64,000 nucleotides of DNA from Methylocystis sp. IM3. Lineage in GTDB: Bacteria; Pseudomonadota; Alphaproteobacteria; Rhizobiales; Beijerinckiaceae. The stretch covers positions 2,306,001-2,370,000 of the forward strand of contig NZ_JBBPBZ010000002.1 in the NCBI RefSeq assembly GCF_038070105.1, written 5' to 3'. The position numbers and the translations under genes are program-made. A model generated the notes under the pieces. That model was not told the DNA's origin. It saw nothing but the letters and a program-made list of their open reading frames with translations, and ran no database searches. Each line of letters opens with the position of its first letter. The stretch's first letter is position 1. Positions 1 to 8,489 of this stretch are shown here, in pieces.

Positions 1-10
1 CAGCCTCGCC

Positions 11-90
11 TCATTGCGGGGAGCGTAAGCGACGAAGCAATCCAGCGCCGCCCCGGCAGCGTCTGGATTGCTTCTCTCCACGCGCAATGA
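11..90. repeat. Interrupted inverted repeat upstream of the HaoB-like gene
   Basis: Two nested complementary pairs are visible: TCATTGCG (11-18) with CGCAATGA (83-90), and GAAGCAATCCAG (34-45) with CTGGATTGCTTC (63-74). The transcript could fold into a long stem with internal loops. This looks like the dispersed extragenic palindromes common in Rhizobiales. It may act as a terminator or mRNA-stability element for whatever gene ends left of the window. Confidence 0.6.
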
Positions 91-105
91 CAATTGGACA
101 GGAAT

Positions 106-1059
106 ATGAAAAACATCGTCGGCGCCGCGCTCGTCGTGGCGGGCCTCGGCCTCATCGGCTGGGCCGGCTACTCGGCCCTCCAGCCCGTTTCCCACTACGC
201 GCTCAGCCTGGCAACGGCTCCCGCCGACGAGGCGAAAGAGGTCGCCAGCCTCGGCCTGCCGCCAGAAGCGTTGCAGCACGTCGAAATCACGAGTCCGGAC
301 GAGCGCCGGCCCATCGCCAACGGCCTTGTGGCGCGGGAAGGCGAACGGCTGGCGCCGATCGTCTGGCGCAACGAGGTCACGGAGCCGATCCTCTTCGCCG
401 ACATCTCGGCGTCGGATGCGGCCAAGGTGCTCGCCGCCATCCGCGAGCACGCGCCCGAAGACGCGGTCATCCTCGCCTGGTGGGATCTCTCGCGGGCCAT
501 TCGCGCCGCCACGAAGAGGAATGCGCCGCTCGACGATCCGCAGGCGCGCGGGCTTCTCATTCCGCCGACATGGACGGAAGCCGGACCCGTCGAGCGCCGG
601 CGCTGGGGCGCGGGCGCAGCGCCGCAGTCGGCGGAGAGCTTCGGCGAATTCATCGATGCGCTTCTTTCCGACGAAGCTACAGGAGCAGCGGCGCTCGCCA
701 GGCTCGCGGGCGGCAAGCGGGCGTTCGTCGCCGTGCATATTTCCGACATATGGAAAGCCGCGGCCGCGCGCCCTGAGCGTCTTTCGATCGGCTACAAGGA
801 CTTCCCCTCCTCGGGCGTGTCGCATGGCGTCATCAAATCGGCGACGCAATGGATGCGCGAGCAGAAGATCGACGGCGGCTTCGCGGTCGAACCGATGGGC
901 GGCGCCACGCGTCTTCATTACTTCCAGCGAAAGGGCGACGAGAGCGCGCTGATCGCGAAGCTCCTGCCCTTCTCCACATCGAACCCGATGCAGCTCGAGA
1001 AGCTGGCGCTCGTCTACCAGCACAAGGGCTGGTGGGTTTACGAGCTGCGCGGCTCTTGA
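106..1059 (+). CDS. HaoB-like exported/anchored protein
   Basis: A 317-residue protein. It has an N-terminal hydrophobic segment (about residues 4-25, after Lys2) and then a soluble, presumably periplasmic domain. The body, including a stretch with AVILAWWDLSRAI and a Trp-rich C-terminus ending WWVYELRGS, resembles my recollection of HaoB, the protein encoded beside hydroxylamine oxidoreductase (haoA) in ammonia oxidisers and many methanotrophs. The role of HaoB is not established; it is thought to assist hydroxylamine oxidation. The ATG at 106 is preferred over an in-frame TTG at 94 because a GGACAGGA ribosome-binding site lies just before it. If the call is right, haoA should lie immediately left of the window. 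The family assignment is from memory, so confidence is moderate. Confidence 0.5.
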   Translation: MKNIVGAALVVAGLGLIGWAGYSALQPVSHYALSLATAPADEAKEVASLGLPPEALQHVEITSPDERRPIANGLVAREGERLAPIVWRNEVTEPILFADISASDAAKVLAAIREHAPEDAVILAWWDLSRAIRAATKRNAPLDDPQARGLLIPPTWTEAGPVERRRWGAGAAPQSAESFGEFIDALLSDEATGAAALARLAGGKRAFVAVHISDIWKAAAARPERLSIGYKDFPSSGVSHGVIKSATQWMREQKIDGGFAVEPMGGATRLHYFQRKGDESALIAKLLPFSTSNPMQLEKLALVYQHKGWWVYELRGS

Positions 1060-1308
1060 CTTGGTAAGGTCTTGGGCGCCCGCCGGAAGGTTGCATCGGG
1101 CTGGCCATTTCGAGCAGATGGTTTGCCCGTCATTGGGGAAGTGTTAAACGCCCGCGCCGAAATCTGGCCCGCATATCGGCGCGCCGCTTCTGCGACTGCA
1201 CAGGCGCCAAGAAGAGGCCATCGATTCTCGCGAGCGGGCGTTTCGATAACGGAACCAGCGCGCCCGCATTCCCGAGCAAAGCAAACCGGTTACAGGGAGA
1301 AGAGTGAG

Positions 1309-1512
1309 ATGATGAAGAAGGTAATGGCGGCTGTTTTCGTGGCGTCTTTCTTCGGCTCGATGCTGCCCGGTTCGGCGCTCGCGCATGCTGTCGGCGGCCG
1401 GTCGCATCATCACTGTCATGCGCCGGGGACCGGCTATCACGCCGGTCTGGACGCCCACAACCATCACCGTCTGCGCTGCCACGATCATCATCACCACGCG
1501 GGCCATCACTGA
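1309..1512 (+). CDS. Small secreted histidine-rich protein
   Basis: A 67-residue product. It starts with a classical signal peptide (Lys-Lys, hydrophobic core, ALA cleavage at about residues 24-26). The mature part is dominated by His (runs such as SHHHCHA and HDHHHHAGHH) with two Cys. This composition suggests periplasmic metal binding (Ni, Cu, Zn or Co), which is inference. Two ATG codons lie in tandem (1309 and 1312) after a GGGAGAAGAG ribosome-binding site. It stands alone, convergent with the following regulator gene. I recognise no named family. Confidence 0.7.
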   Translation: MMKKVMAAVFVASFFGSMLPGSALAHAVGGRSHHHCHAPGTGYHAGLDAHNHHRLRCHDHHHHAGHH

Positions 1513-1570
1513 GAGGACGGATCGCGAGTACACGGCGGCGCTCCTTGCGCCGCCGTTGAGAGACGGTGAC

Positions 1571-3106
1571 TTATCCCTTCAGCGCCTGAGCGAGCCTGGA
1601 GACGCCTTCCTCGATCTCCTTCTCGGAGAGCGCAACGAAGCCGAACATCAGAAGCCGGTCGCCGCCGTCGTTCTTGTCGAAACGCAGGGCCGAGCCGGTC
1701 GCCAGCGAACAGACGCCGACGCCCGCCGCAAGCCCCTTGGCCTCCACTTCTTCGGCGCTCGGAAAGCCCTCCGGCAGCTTCCAAACGAGATGCATGCCGG
1801 CCTGCTCGCCATAGACTTCGCATTCACCGAAATGCTTGTGCAGAGCGCCGAGCAGCGCGTCGCGGCGCTCGCGGTAGAGCTGGCGGATGCGGCGCAAGTG
1901 GCGGCCGAACTCGCCGCTCGCCATGAAATCGGCCATGGCCGCCTGCTCGAGCCAGCTCTGGCCATTGTTCATGAGCATCTTCATGCGCCGGAAGCTGTCC
2001 ACGAGACGGCGCGGCGCCACGACATAGCCGAGCCGAAGCCCCGGTCCCATGCATTTCGAGAAGGTGCCGAGATAGATGACGCGCTCGTTGCGATCGAGGC
2101 CTTTCAGCGCCGTCAGCGGCGAGCCGACGAAGCGGAAGTCGCTGTCGTAATCGTCCTCCATGATATAGGCGTCATATTGCGTCGCCCAGGACAGGAGTTC
2201 GATACGCCTTTGCAGGCTCATGGTGACGCCGACGGGATATTGATGCGACGGCGTGACATAAGCCACGGCGCCCTTCACATGCGGCAATTGGGTGACGTCG
2301 AGCCCGTCCTTGTCGATCGGCACCGGATGGAGCTTGGCGCCGAGACTCTCGAGAACGAAGGCCGCGCCCTGATAGCAGGGCGACTCGACGACGGCCGTGG
2401 AGCCCGGTTTGACGAGCAGTCGCCCGACAAGATTGAAACCGTCCTGGCAGCCGCCGACGATGATGATTTGATCGGGATCGCACACCACCCCGCGCGCGGG
2501 CCCGAGATGTTTGGCGATCGCCTGGCGCAACTCCAGAAGGCCGGCGGGGTCGCTGTAGCTCGTGAGCTTGGAGCCTGCGGACTTGAGCCGAGCCTTGATA
2601 TGCTGCGACCAGGCCTTCATCGGAAAGGTTCGCGCATCTGGCCGGCCGACCCAGAAATCCGCCGCGAGCCGGCGGCGATTCGGGTCTGCGAGGCGATGCG
2701 TGCGCTGAGGGAGCGTCTCCTCCCCGACCCCTGAACCCTGCGCCTCGTCGGTTGCGGCCGGAGCCGCCGGCGTCTCGGCCGCCGAGGACAGGAAAGCTGT
2801 ATCCGGCAGGTCGGGCGAAACGAATGTGCCGACATAAGGCTTGGTCCGGATATAGCCTTCCGCAATCAGCCTTTCATAGGCGAGAACAGCCGTATTGCGC
2901 GAAACGCCAAGCTGCGCGCTCAGTTCTCGCGTCGTCGGCAACGGATCGTCGCCGCGAAGCTGGCCGTTCAGGATCATGGTACGGATCTGGTCGAAGATCT
3001 GGGTTTGAAGCGTCGATTTTTCTGATTCGTTCAGGATGATCGACAGCTGCACATGGCCGCTTCTGACCACTGGAGATGGACGACCGAGAGTGGCGATGCT
3101 CATCAT
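1571..3106 (-). CDS. MocR/PdxR-family GntR-aminotransferase regulator
   Basis: A 511-residue fusion of an N-terminal GntR winged helix (about residues 20-95, with LPTTRELSAQLGVSRNTAVLAYE) to a class I aminotransferase-like domain (about 125-505). The PLP-binding lysine is in TFSKCMGPGLRLGY, and EDDYDSDFR is the usual MocR landmark. Proteins of this type bind PLP, often sensing vitamin B6, GABA or taurine, and control adjacent or distant metabolic genes. No pdxST or gab genes lie nearby, so its target is unknown. The start gives two consecutive Met codons, with a roughly 20-residue N-terminal extension before the HTH. The gene stands alone. Confidence 0.88.
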   Translation of the reverse strand: MMSIATLGRPSPVVRSGHVQLSIILNESEKSTLQTQIFDQIRTMILNGQLRGDDPLPTTRELSAQLGVSRNTAVLAYERLIAEGYIRTKPYVGTFVSPDLPDTAFLSSAAETPAAPAATDEAQGSGVGEETLPQRTHRLADPNRRRLAADFWVGRPDARTFPMKAWSQHIKARLKSAGSKLTSYSDPAGLLELRQAIAKHLGPARGVVCDPDQIIIVGGCQDGFNLVGRLLVKPGSTAVVESPCYQGAAFVLESLGAKLHPVPIDKDGLDVTQLPHVKGAVAYVTPSHQYPVGVTMSLQRRIELLSWATQYDAYIMEDDYDSDFRFVGSPLTALKGLDRNERVIYLGTFSKCMGPGLRLGYVVAPRRLVDSFRRMKMLMNNGQSWLEQAAMADFMASGEFGRHLRRIRQLYRERRDALLGALHKHFGECEVYGEQAGMHLVWKLPEGFPSAEEVEAKGLAAGVGVCSLATGSALRFDKNDGGDRLLMFGFVALSEKEIEEGVSRLAQALKG

Positions 3107-3395
3107 TACGCCTTGTTCTGTCCAAGGTTAACGCATTGCGCGCTGGACTGCCGTGACTGACGAATAAGGCTGCACAACCCAACCGCATAGAGCCACTAAA
3201 TAGGGTTCCGGTGAGGCCAGCCCGGCAAAGGCCGCGACGAAATCGCGCATTCGGGCCGGTCGGGGGCCAAAATTGTCAACAAAGCTTTAAGTGGCGCCAC
3301 TAACAGACGCTCCTCTGGCGCTTTGCAAAGCCGCCCTCCTGCGAAAAGCTGACAGTCAGAAGCAAACCGGAAACAAACGCCGGGGAGGAAGTAAA

Positions 3396-3602
3396 ATGTC
3401 GCTCGAAAAATCAAAAATCGTGCCGACGGCCTTCTGGGTCGGCTTTCTCGCCCTCGGCTTTGTCACGAGTCTGGGCGGCCCCGCCAAGCACCGCGCCGTT
3501 CATGCATCCCGCCCGGCCGCCACCGCCCGCGGGCCCGAGGCCGTCGTGGCGCAGACCGAGAGGCCGGCGCGGCTGGAGGCCAAAGCCGCGGCCCAGGATT
3601 GA
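3396..3602 (+). CDS. Small hypothetical membrane protein
   Basis: A 68-residue product with one hydrophobic segment (about residues 10-26, VPTAFWVGFLALGFVTSLGG) followed by an Ala/Arg-rich, low-complexity tail. The start is supported by a GGGGAGGAAG ribosome-binding site 5 bases upstream. It is followed 40 bases later by another tiny membrane gene, so the two may be cotranscribed. No family recognised. Confidence 0.5.
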   Translation: MSLEKSKIVPTAFWVGFLALGFVTSLGGPAKHRAVHASRPAATARGPEAVVAQTERPARLEAKAAAQD

Positions 3603-3642
3603 GTTCGCTGAAAAAGAAAATCATTCGAAAGGAGCCTTCGCC

Positions 3643-3738
3643 ATGAGCGCGCCGGTCGCGTTTCTCATCTTTCTAGTGATGCAGATCGTCAGCTTTCTCA
3701 CCCTGATGACGGTGACGCAGTTAGACGGCTGGATGTAG
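3643..3738 (+). CDS. 31-residue membrane peptide
   Basis: The product is almost wholly one hydrophobic helix (APVAFLIFLVMQIVSFLTLM) ending in VTQLDGWM. An AAAGGAG ribosome-binding site sits 9 bases before the ATG. It resembles other single-helix microproteins in this window (3879, 5443, 12073, 13736). Function unknown. Confidence 0.5.
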   Translation: MSAPVAFLIFLVMQIVSFLTLMTVTQLDGWM

Positions 3739-3825
3739 GGCGCGCGCGACGGCTTCTTGCCAGCCGGCGGACGCCAACCTATTTTCCCGGAAGAGGCGAT
3801 TGCCGAGGCGTCGCCGAAAAAAGAG

Positions 3826-3859
3826 CGGCCCGAGCGCGGATGGAGCGACGGGCCGTTTT
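3826..3859 (+). terminator. Rho-independent terminator
   Basis: A stem CGGCCCG (3826-3832) / CGGGCCG (3849-3855) is followed by TTTT. It sits about 90 bases after the 31-residue peptide gene and just before the next tiny gene, whose ribosome-binding site lies immediately downstream. Confidence 0.65.
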
Positions 3860-3878
3860 GTTGGGAGGGAGGCGACCG

Positions 3879-3965
3879 ATGCCTGACGGATTGCTCAAAG
3901 TTGTCTTGATCGGGTCGGTTGGCTTTTTCTTAGGCGCGGCCCTTTTCGGCTGGGTCTACGGCTGA
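3879..3965 (+). CDS. 28-residue membrane peptide
   Basis: ATG at 3879 follows a strong GGGAGGGAGG ribosome-binding site. The peptide is a short polar N-terminus (MPDGLLK) followed by one transmembrane helix (VVLIGSVGFFLGAALFGWVYG). It ends 12 bases before the converging hydrolase gene. Because of its size, coding status rests only on the ribosome-binding site and the helix pattern. Confidence 0.45.
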   Translation: MPDGLLKVVLIGSVGFFLGAALFGWVYG

Positions 3966-3977
3966 GGCCGCTGACGG

Positions 3978-5072
3978 TCACCGACCCAGACGCCCGTCGA
4001 AAAATCGGGTGATGTCCTCGAAGATTTCCCGCGACTCGGGCATGTCTGGCCCCGCATATTGCGCGTGGCTCATCCCTTCGTAGACATTGAGGTCCGCGAC
4101 CACGCCGGCGCGCCGCATCTTGCGATGAACGCGGACGGCGTTGGACAGAAACAGATCGCGCGTGCCCGCGGTCAGAATCGTGGGCGGAAAGTTTTTGAAG
4201 TCCCCGTACACGGGCGACAGATACGGATGCTTCAGATCGCGCCCATTGGCGTAGAGCTGCGCCGCAGCGGAGAGCCACCCGTCCCACGTGACCAGCGTGT
4301 TGTCGACGTATTCGTTGGCGTAATAGCTGTCGCCGACCTTGTTGAGATCAGACCAGGGCGTTGACGCAGCCACCGCCGCCGGCAGGGGCAGCCCCTCGTC
4401 CTTGGCGCGCAGAACCATTGCCAGCGCGAGCCCCCCGCCCGCGGACGCTCCGAAGACCGCCATGTTCTGCGGTTTGACCGTCTGGGCAAGAGAGTCCCAG
4501 ACCGCCAGCACGTCGTCGAGCGCCGCCGGGAAAGGCGCCTCAGGCGGCAAGCGATAATCAACCGAGATCACCCGGTAATGGCCGATCCCAGCCATCATGA
4601 TCGCTTCAGAGGTCGCCGCTTCGCCGCCGCCCGCGACATATCCGCCGCCATGGATGTGGAGCAGCAGGCGGTTCCGGTTATTTGCCGGCAGATCGGCGGG
4701 AGTCACCAAATAGGCTTTCACCCCCGCGATCGTCGTCGGCTCGACCCCCACCTTGAGCGATTTGCGCAAGGCGGCGAGCGTTTTCGACCACTCTGAATCG
4801 AATCGCCTGTCGAGCGCCGCCCACTCTTCCTTGGTGCTCGGCGGCGGCGCGAGGACATTGGGCGGGTATGGGGCGCGGATAAGAGCCTGCAATTGCAGGC
4901 TCACATCGCCGGGCACGGGAAGAACGCGGGCCGGAACCCTGCGCGGCCCAGGCACGGCGTTATCCGCCGCGGCGGATTGCGGATCGGCGCAGGAGGGACG
5001 GATTTTGTCCCATGCTGCAGGCGCGGGCGCGACAAGCGCGCAGGACAGAAGGAAAAGACCGAGTTTTCTCAC
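3978..5072 (-). CDS. Exported alpha/beta hydrolase of the HSL (esterase/lipase) family
   Basis: A serine hydrolase of about 364 residues with hormone-sensitive-lipase hallmarks: the oxyanion motif HIHGGGYVAGG, the nucleophile elbow GASAGGG, the acid in GTRDLF and the catalytic His in GMSHAQY. An N-terminal signal peptide (VRKLGLFLLSCALVAPAPAA) suggests a periplasmic or secreted enzyme acting on short acyl esters. I chose the GTG at 5072 because it begins directly at the signal peptide. The frame is open to an ATG at 5162, but that would bury the signal behind 30 residues of unlikely sequence. It is monocistronic, and the substrate cannot be told from sequence. Confidence 0.85.
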   Translation of the reverse strand: MRKLGLFLLSCALVAPAPAAWDKIRPSCADPQSAAADNAVPGPRRVPARVLPVPGDVSLQLQALIRAPYPPNVLAPPPSTKEEWAALDRRFDSEWSKTLAALRKSLKVGVEPTTIAGVKAYLVTPADLPANNRNRLLLHIHGGGYVAGGGEAATSEAIMMAGIGHYRVISVDYRLPPEAPFPAALDDVLAVWDSLAQTVKPQNMAVFGASAGGGLALAMVLRAKDEGLPLPAAVAASTPWSDLNKVGDSYYANEYVDNTLVTWDGWLSAAAQLYANGRDLKHPYLSPVYGDFKNFPPTILTAGTRDLFLSNAVRVHRKMRRAGVVADLNVYEGMSHAQYAGPDMPESREIFEDITRFFDGRLGR

Positions 5073-5442
5073 GCCCCATCCTAACAGCTGGCGTTCACAT
5101 GCGCAGGCGGCGATGGGCTCAATCTCGCCGATCTGGCCCCGCTCGTGGGGCGGGCCGGCCAAAATCGCGGTTCCGGGAGGCTGCCAGGCTCCTAAACCTT
5201 AACGGGCTGTTGACACTTGGTACGCGCAAGGCCCCTCGTTATAGTCAAGTTCAAGCCGCTCGATTCTCTGCCCGTTTCGAGTGGTCAGGTCCGGCGCGTG
5301 GGCCCCCCATGCGCCGGGCCGCGCGTCTTTATCCTGCCATACATCTTCACCCTGTCGCAGAGTCGCCTTTTTGCGCCCAGCCCCTTGCCTGGCGCAGAGG
5401 CGGCGCGCATCCTGTGCTCGCGGCACGGAGGAAGACGGCGTC

Positions 5443-5562
5443 ATGAATTCAGACCCGAGATTTTGGGCCGTCTTCGCGGCGATCTGGCTCGGCCTCGTGC
5501 TGGCTGTGATGAACATCGTCGTGAAGGTCCACATGTTTTTGGACCTGACGAGCGCCGAATAG
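5443..5562 (+). CDS. 39-residue membrane peptide
   Basis: The sequence starts MNSDPRFWAVFAAIWLGLVL, giving one transmembrane helix, then VMNIVVKVHMFLDLTSAE. A purine-rich GGAGGAAG ribosome-binding site lies upstream. It is 71 bases before the bestrophin-like gene on the same strand and could be cotranscribed. No named family. Confidence 0.5.
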   Translation: MNSDPRFWAVFAAIWLGLVLAVMNIVVKVHMFLDLTSAE

Positions 5563-5633
5563 CCCCGCTCCGCTAGGCGGCGGCTGCGGCGCGGCGGTAG
5601 ATTGGCTGCCCATCCGGGACGAGGCAGACAATC

Positions 5634-6428
5634 ATGCTTGATGACACGCCGCTTTGGGCCACCTTTCTCTTGAGCGTCGCGCTCTTTGCCGCCATGTCGG
5701 AAATCGGCCACAAGCTCGGGCTCGAGAACGGCCGGGAAGCGAATGTCACCACTCTGGAGGCGTCTGTCCTCGGACTTCTGGCGCTGATGCTCAGCTTTAC
5801 CTTTGCGATGGCCGTGACGCGGTTCGACGAACGCCGCAGCGCCATGCTGAAGGAAGCCAACGCCATCGGAACAGCAGCGCTTCGCGCGCGGCTGCTGCCG
5901 GCGCCGCAGGGCGCCGCAAGCCTGGACCTGCTGAAAGACTATGTCGCCATCCGGGTCGAGCTCACGCATTCTCAAGCCGCGCTCGCACCGCTGAGCGCCG
6001 CCGTCGCGCGGTCGAATGACCTTCAGGAACGTCTTTGGAGGATTGCGCGGGCCGCAGAGGCGAAGGACAGCGCCATGGTCCCGACTGGTCTTTACATTCA
6101 GGCTCTGAATGACGTCATCGACGCCCAGGAAATCCGCCTCACCGCCTTTCGCCACCGTGTCCCGCGCATCGTGATCTTTGCGCTCTATGGCATTGCCGCC
6201 GTCGGCATCGGTTTTTCGGGATATTCCAGTGGCCTCGAGCGCAGAAGCTGGCGGCTCCCGGTCTATCTCGTCAATATTCTGGTCGCCTCGGTCATTCTGC
6301 TCATTCAGGACATCGACCGGCCGGACTCAGGCTCGGTTCGAGTCAGCGCCGAACCCCTCATGGACACCGCCAATTCCATCGCCGGCTTTTCCGCCGAACG
6401 CGTCCAGCGTCCGGCATTGGCGCGATAA
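5634..6428 (+). CDS. DUF4239/bestrophin-like membrane protein
   Basis: A 264-residue protein. It has two N-terminal transmembrane helices (about 7-25 and 42-62), a long soluble helical middle (about 65-180) and two further helices (about 183-203 and 213-230). It ends with IQDIDRPDSGSVRVSAEPL, the typical tail of the DUF4239 bestrophin-like family. Bestrophin relatives are anion channels, but the function of this subfamily is unproven. ATG at 5634 follows GACGAGGCAG. It appears complete and intact. Confidence 0.7.
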   Translation: MLDDTPLWATFLLSVALFAAMSEIGHKLGLENGREANVTTLEASVLGLLALMLSFTFAMAVTRFDERRSAMLKEANAIGTAALRARLLPAPQGAASLDLLKDYVAIRVELTHSQAALAPLSAAVARSNDLQERLWRIARAAEAKDSAMVPTGLYIQALNDVIDAQEIRLTAFRHRVPRIVIFALYGIAAVGIGFSGYSSGLERRSWRLPVYLVNILVASVILLIQDIDRPDSGSVRVSAEPLMDTANSIAGFSAERVQRPALAR

Positions 6429-6449
6429 GGGCGCCGATGCCGGCAGCGT

Positions 6450-6704
6450 TCAGTGCGGTCGTCTTTCCGTGAGCGGAGGCGCCTCCCACCCCTGTGAGCG
6501 TTCCGACTCATATCGATCGAGCATTCCGTCAAGTTCTTCCAGATGGAGCTTCAACCGGGCGATCGTCACGGCGGTGACGTCCACCCAACCGCGCCCTCGG
6601 TCCTCGGCAAGTCTCGCCCTTCCCGCCTCGAGCGAGACGATCTGCTTGCTGGCCCGCTGCCGCTCCTGCCGACACCATTCCACGATTTCGAGCAACGCGC
6701 TCAT
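6450..6704 (-). CDS. Small coiled-coil hypothetical protein
   Basis: An 84-residue, charged, mostly helical protein (ARLAEDRGRGWVDVTAVTIA, LKLHLEELDGMLDRYESER). The ATG at 6704 is preceded by a CTGGAGAG ribosome-binding site, which decides the start within a longer open frame. It converges with the DUF4239 gene, with stops 21 bases apart. I recognise no family; it could be cytosolic and oligomeric. Confidence 0.6.
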   Translation of the reverse strand: MSALLEIVEWCRQERQRASKQIVSLEAGRARLAEDRGRGWVDVTAVTIARLKLHLEELDGMLDRYESERSQGWEAPPLTERRPH

Positions 6705-6898
6705 GGCTTCTCTCCAGGTTCGAGCCCGAAAGGAGATAGCGCCGCAATCGCGGAGTTCTAACCCTGCTGCGCCGACTCTCTCCCGAGAGAATCCATCAGG
6801 GATCGTTCGATTTTGGCCGCATTGCAGCAAGAAGCCCGCCATGCGTATCGGCTCTAATGGCCCCGTAGCTGGGAAGAGTTCCTTTTCGGAGAGCCATA

Positions 6899-7153
6899 AT
6901 GAAGAAACGAGTGATTTTCGCCTGCGCAACCGTATTGGCGGCTGCGGTTGTGCCGGCGAGCGCCGAGTCGGGCGGCAGTAGCGACGGCGGCAAGCGCACG
7001 CGAGATTTCGTCGCTCAGGGAACGCCGCCCGGCGATTACAGACTCGAGCATGACAGAGACGACCACAAGAAGCCGCCTCACCCCTGCAAGGGCAGAGACC
7101 ATCACCATAACGATCACGATGACGATGACTGCGGGAATCCGGCAAGCCGGTGA
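6899..7153 (+). CDS. Small secreted His/Asp-rich protein
   Basis: An 84-residue product with a signal peptide (MKKRVIFACATVLAAAVVPASA) and an acidic, His-rich C-terminus (CKGRDHHHNDHDDDDCG) flanked by two Cys. The pattern suggests periplasmic metal chelation, parallel to the His-rich protein at 1309..1512; this is inference from composition. A TCGGAGAG ribosome-binding site precedes the ATG, and a terminator follows at 7215. Confidence 0.65.
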   Translation: MKKRVIFACATVLAAAVVPASAESGGSSDGGKRTRDFVAQGTPPGDYRLEHDRDDHKKPPHPCKGRDHHHNDHDDDDCGNPASR

Positions 7154-7214
7154 GCCGGGTCGCGCCCTTTCCGAAAGGAAATGCGCGCGAAGATAAATGA
7201 CGAACCACACACGG

Positions 7215-7252
7215 AACGCCCTGGCTGCCGATGGAGCGCCAGGGCGTTTCTT
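7215..7252 (+). terminator. Rho-independent terminator
   Basis: A perfect 11-bp stem AACGCCCTGGC (7215-7225) / GCCAGGGCGTT (7238-7248) is followed by a short T-rich tail. It closes the His/Asp-rich gene. Confidence 0.75.
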
Positions 7253-7627
7253 TGTGAAGCCGATCCGCGGCAAAAGGCGTAACGACGCAGCAACCGCGCA
7301 GCGTAACCGACCAATCGCCGATCCCGTCGCCGACGGTGCGCTTGCCGATTAAACTTGTGTCGCGCGGAAAGCGTTGTAGCCCGATGGCAGAGGGCTCGAC
7401 GTGGCCGCGCACAGCGCGCGCGTATGTGCGAGCAAACGCGGGAGCGTGTCGCTCCACGTTCCGATCACGCCGCTACGCGCGCACGCGACGCGCTCGAGCC
7501 CGAACACGGTCTGGTTCGTATCCATCTCGGCGATTTCGAGACGCTGGGAGCGCCGCCGTATTCAATCGATACGGTCGCGTAGCCTTTGCCTGTCACCGGA
7601 TCACGGAACCAGCCAAAGTGGTAAACG
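7253..7627. other. Gene-free stretch at the edge of the low-GC island
   Basis: Only short, GC-driven open frames without ribosome-binding sites occur here. It marks the transition from core DNA to the lower-GC acetyltransferase/NRPS pair. I looked for a fragment of the tRNA-Val repeat found at 11420 and saw none. Confidence 0.4.
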
Positions 7628-8431
7628 TCAGCAACTGACGCTACAGCACGCAGGCGACCATTCGTACAACTCTATCGAGCATACCTCCTTGAAGCCGATG
7701 CTTTTCAGAACCGCATGCGACGAACTGCGCGCCGATTGCACAATTGCCTGTTCGACACCCTGTTCCAGGGCAAGCGCCATTCGTTGCAGGGCCAACTCAC
7801 GGTAAATTCCCCTTTTCCGATACTCCGGCAGCACTCCTGAACCTCGCAACAACAATACTCGGCCATTCTCAACCAGAGCTGAAGCGCCGAATCCAACTGG
7901 CGTTTGAGCCGCATCATTGAGACAAGCAACGTACAATTGCCAATCTAAAGCTGGAGGGAGAACCTTGGCGCCCCAGATCCCTTCGACGTCACGAGGATCG
8001 ATTCCGTAGGACCGCGCGATGATGTCCGTGACATTCTCGATCCTGTCGAGTTCGACTGGTTTGAGAATGATGGAATCGCAAGCGCGTCTATGCTGGATTG
8101 TGCAATACATCCCCCCCAGGGAGCAGAAACGGGCAGGTCTCAATCCCTTGGAGAGCAGCTTGGCTCCCAAGCCGGCATTGATCTCTCCGGGTCCAAGCAC
8201 AAGCGTAAAACCCTTGCCGTTAGCTCTGAAAAACTCGATGACTTCAGCAATTTTGCTGTCAGCATCTACTTTATTTTTCAGTCCCACGCGGTTCAGGTAG
8301 GGGGTCGGACGTCCAGAGATCCACCCTCTTACTCCTGAGATGGGCAAGGGGTCGCCGTCTCCTGTCATTCTAGGAAGCAGGAACAGAGATTCCAGAATAA
8401 CTTGCGGTAAATCTTCTTCAGCAAGTCCCAT
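7628..8431 (-). CDS. GNAT-family N-acetyltransferase
   Basis: A 267-residue protein. The C-terminal half (about residues 115-260) is a GNAT fold: VLPEYRKRGIYREL is motif A with the acetyl-CoA pyrophosphate loop (RxxGI), and VLKSIGFKEVCSIELYEW is the terminal motif B strand. The first 110 residues form a less typical N-terminal domain. Its ATG lies 58 bases after the stop of the NRPS-like gene on the same strand, so the two probably form an operon. The enzyme may acetylate the NRPS product or its amino-acid precursor (inference). Base composition is clearly less GC-rich than the flanks, suggesting transfer. Confidence 0.72.
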   Translation of the reverse strand: MGLAEEDLPQVILESLFLLPRMTGDGDPLPISGVRGWISGRPTPYLNRVGLKNKVDADSKIAEVIEFFRANGKGFTLVLGPGEINAGLGAKLLSKGLRPARFCSLGGMYCTIQHRRACDSIILKPVELDRIENVTDIIARSYGIDPRDVEGIWGAKVLPPALDWQLYVACLNDAAQTPVGFGASALVENGRVLLLRGSGVLPEYRKRGIYRELALQRMALALEQGVEQAIVQSARSSSHAVLKSIGFKEVCSIELYEWSPACCSVSC

Positions 8432-8489
8432 CCGCTTTTCTCACTTCGCAATATTCTAAAGAGAAATAGACCACGACATAAAGAGCCGC

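Noticed and set aside
3978-4364. Short plus- and minus-strand frames over the hydrolase C-terminus
   Set aside because: They are out-of-frame shadows of the HSL-type hydrolase, whose catalytic Asp and His lie in this stretch.
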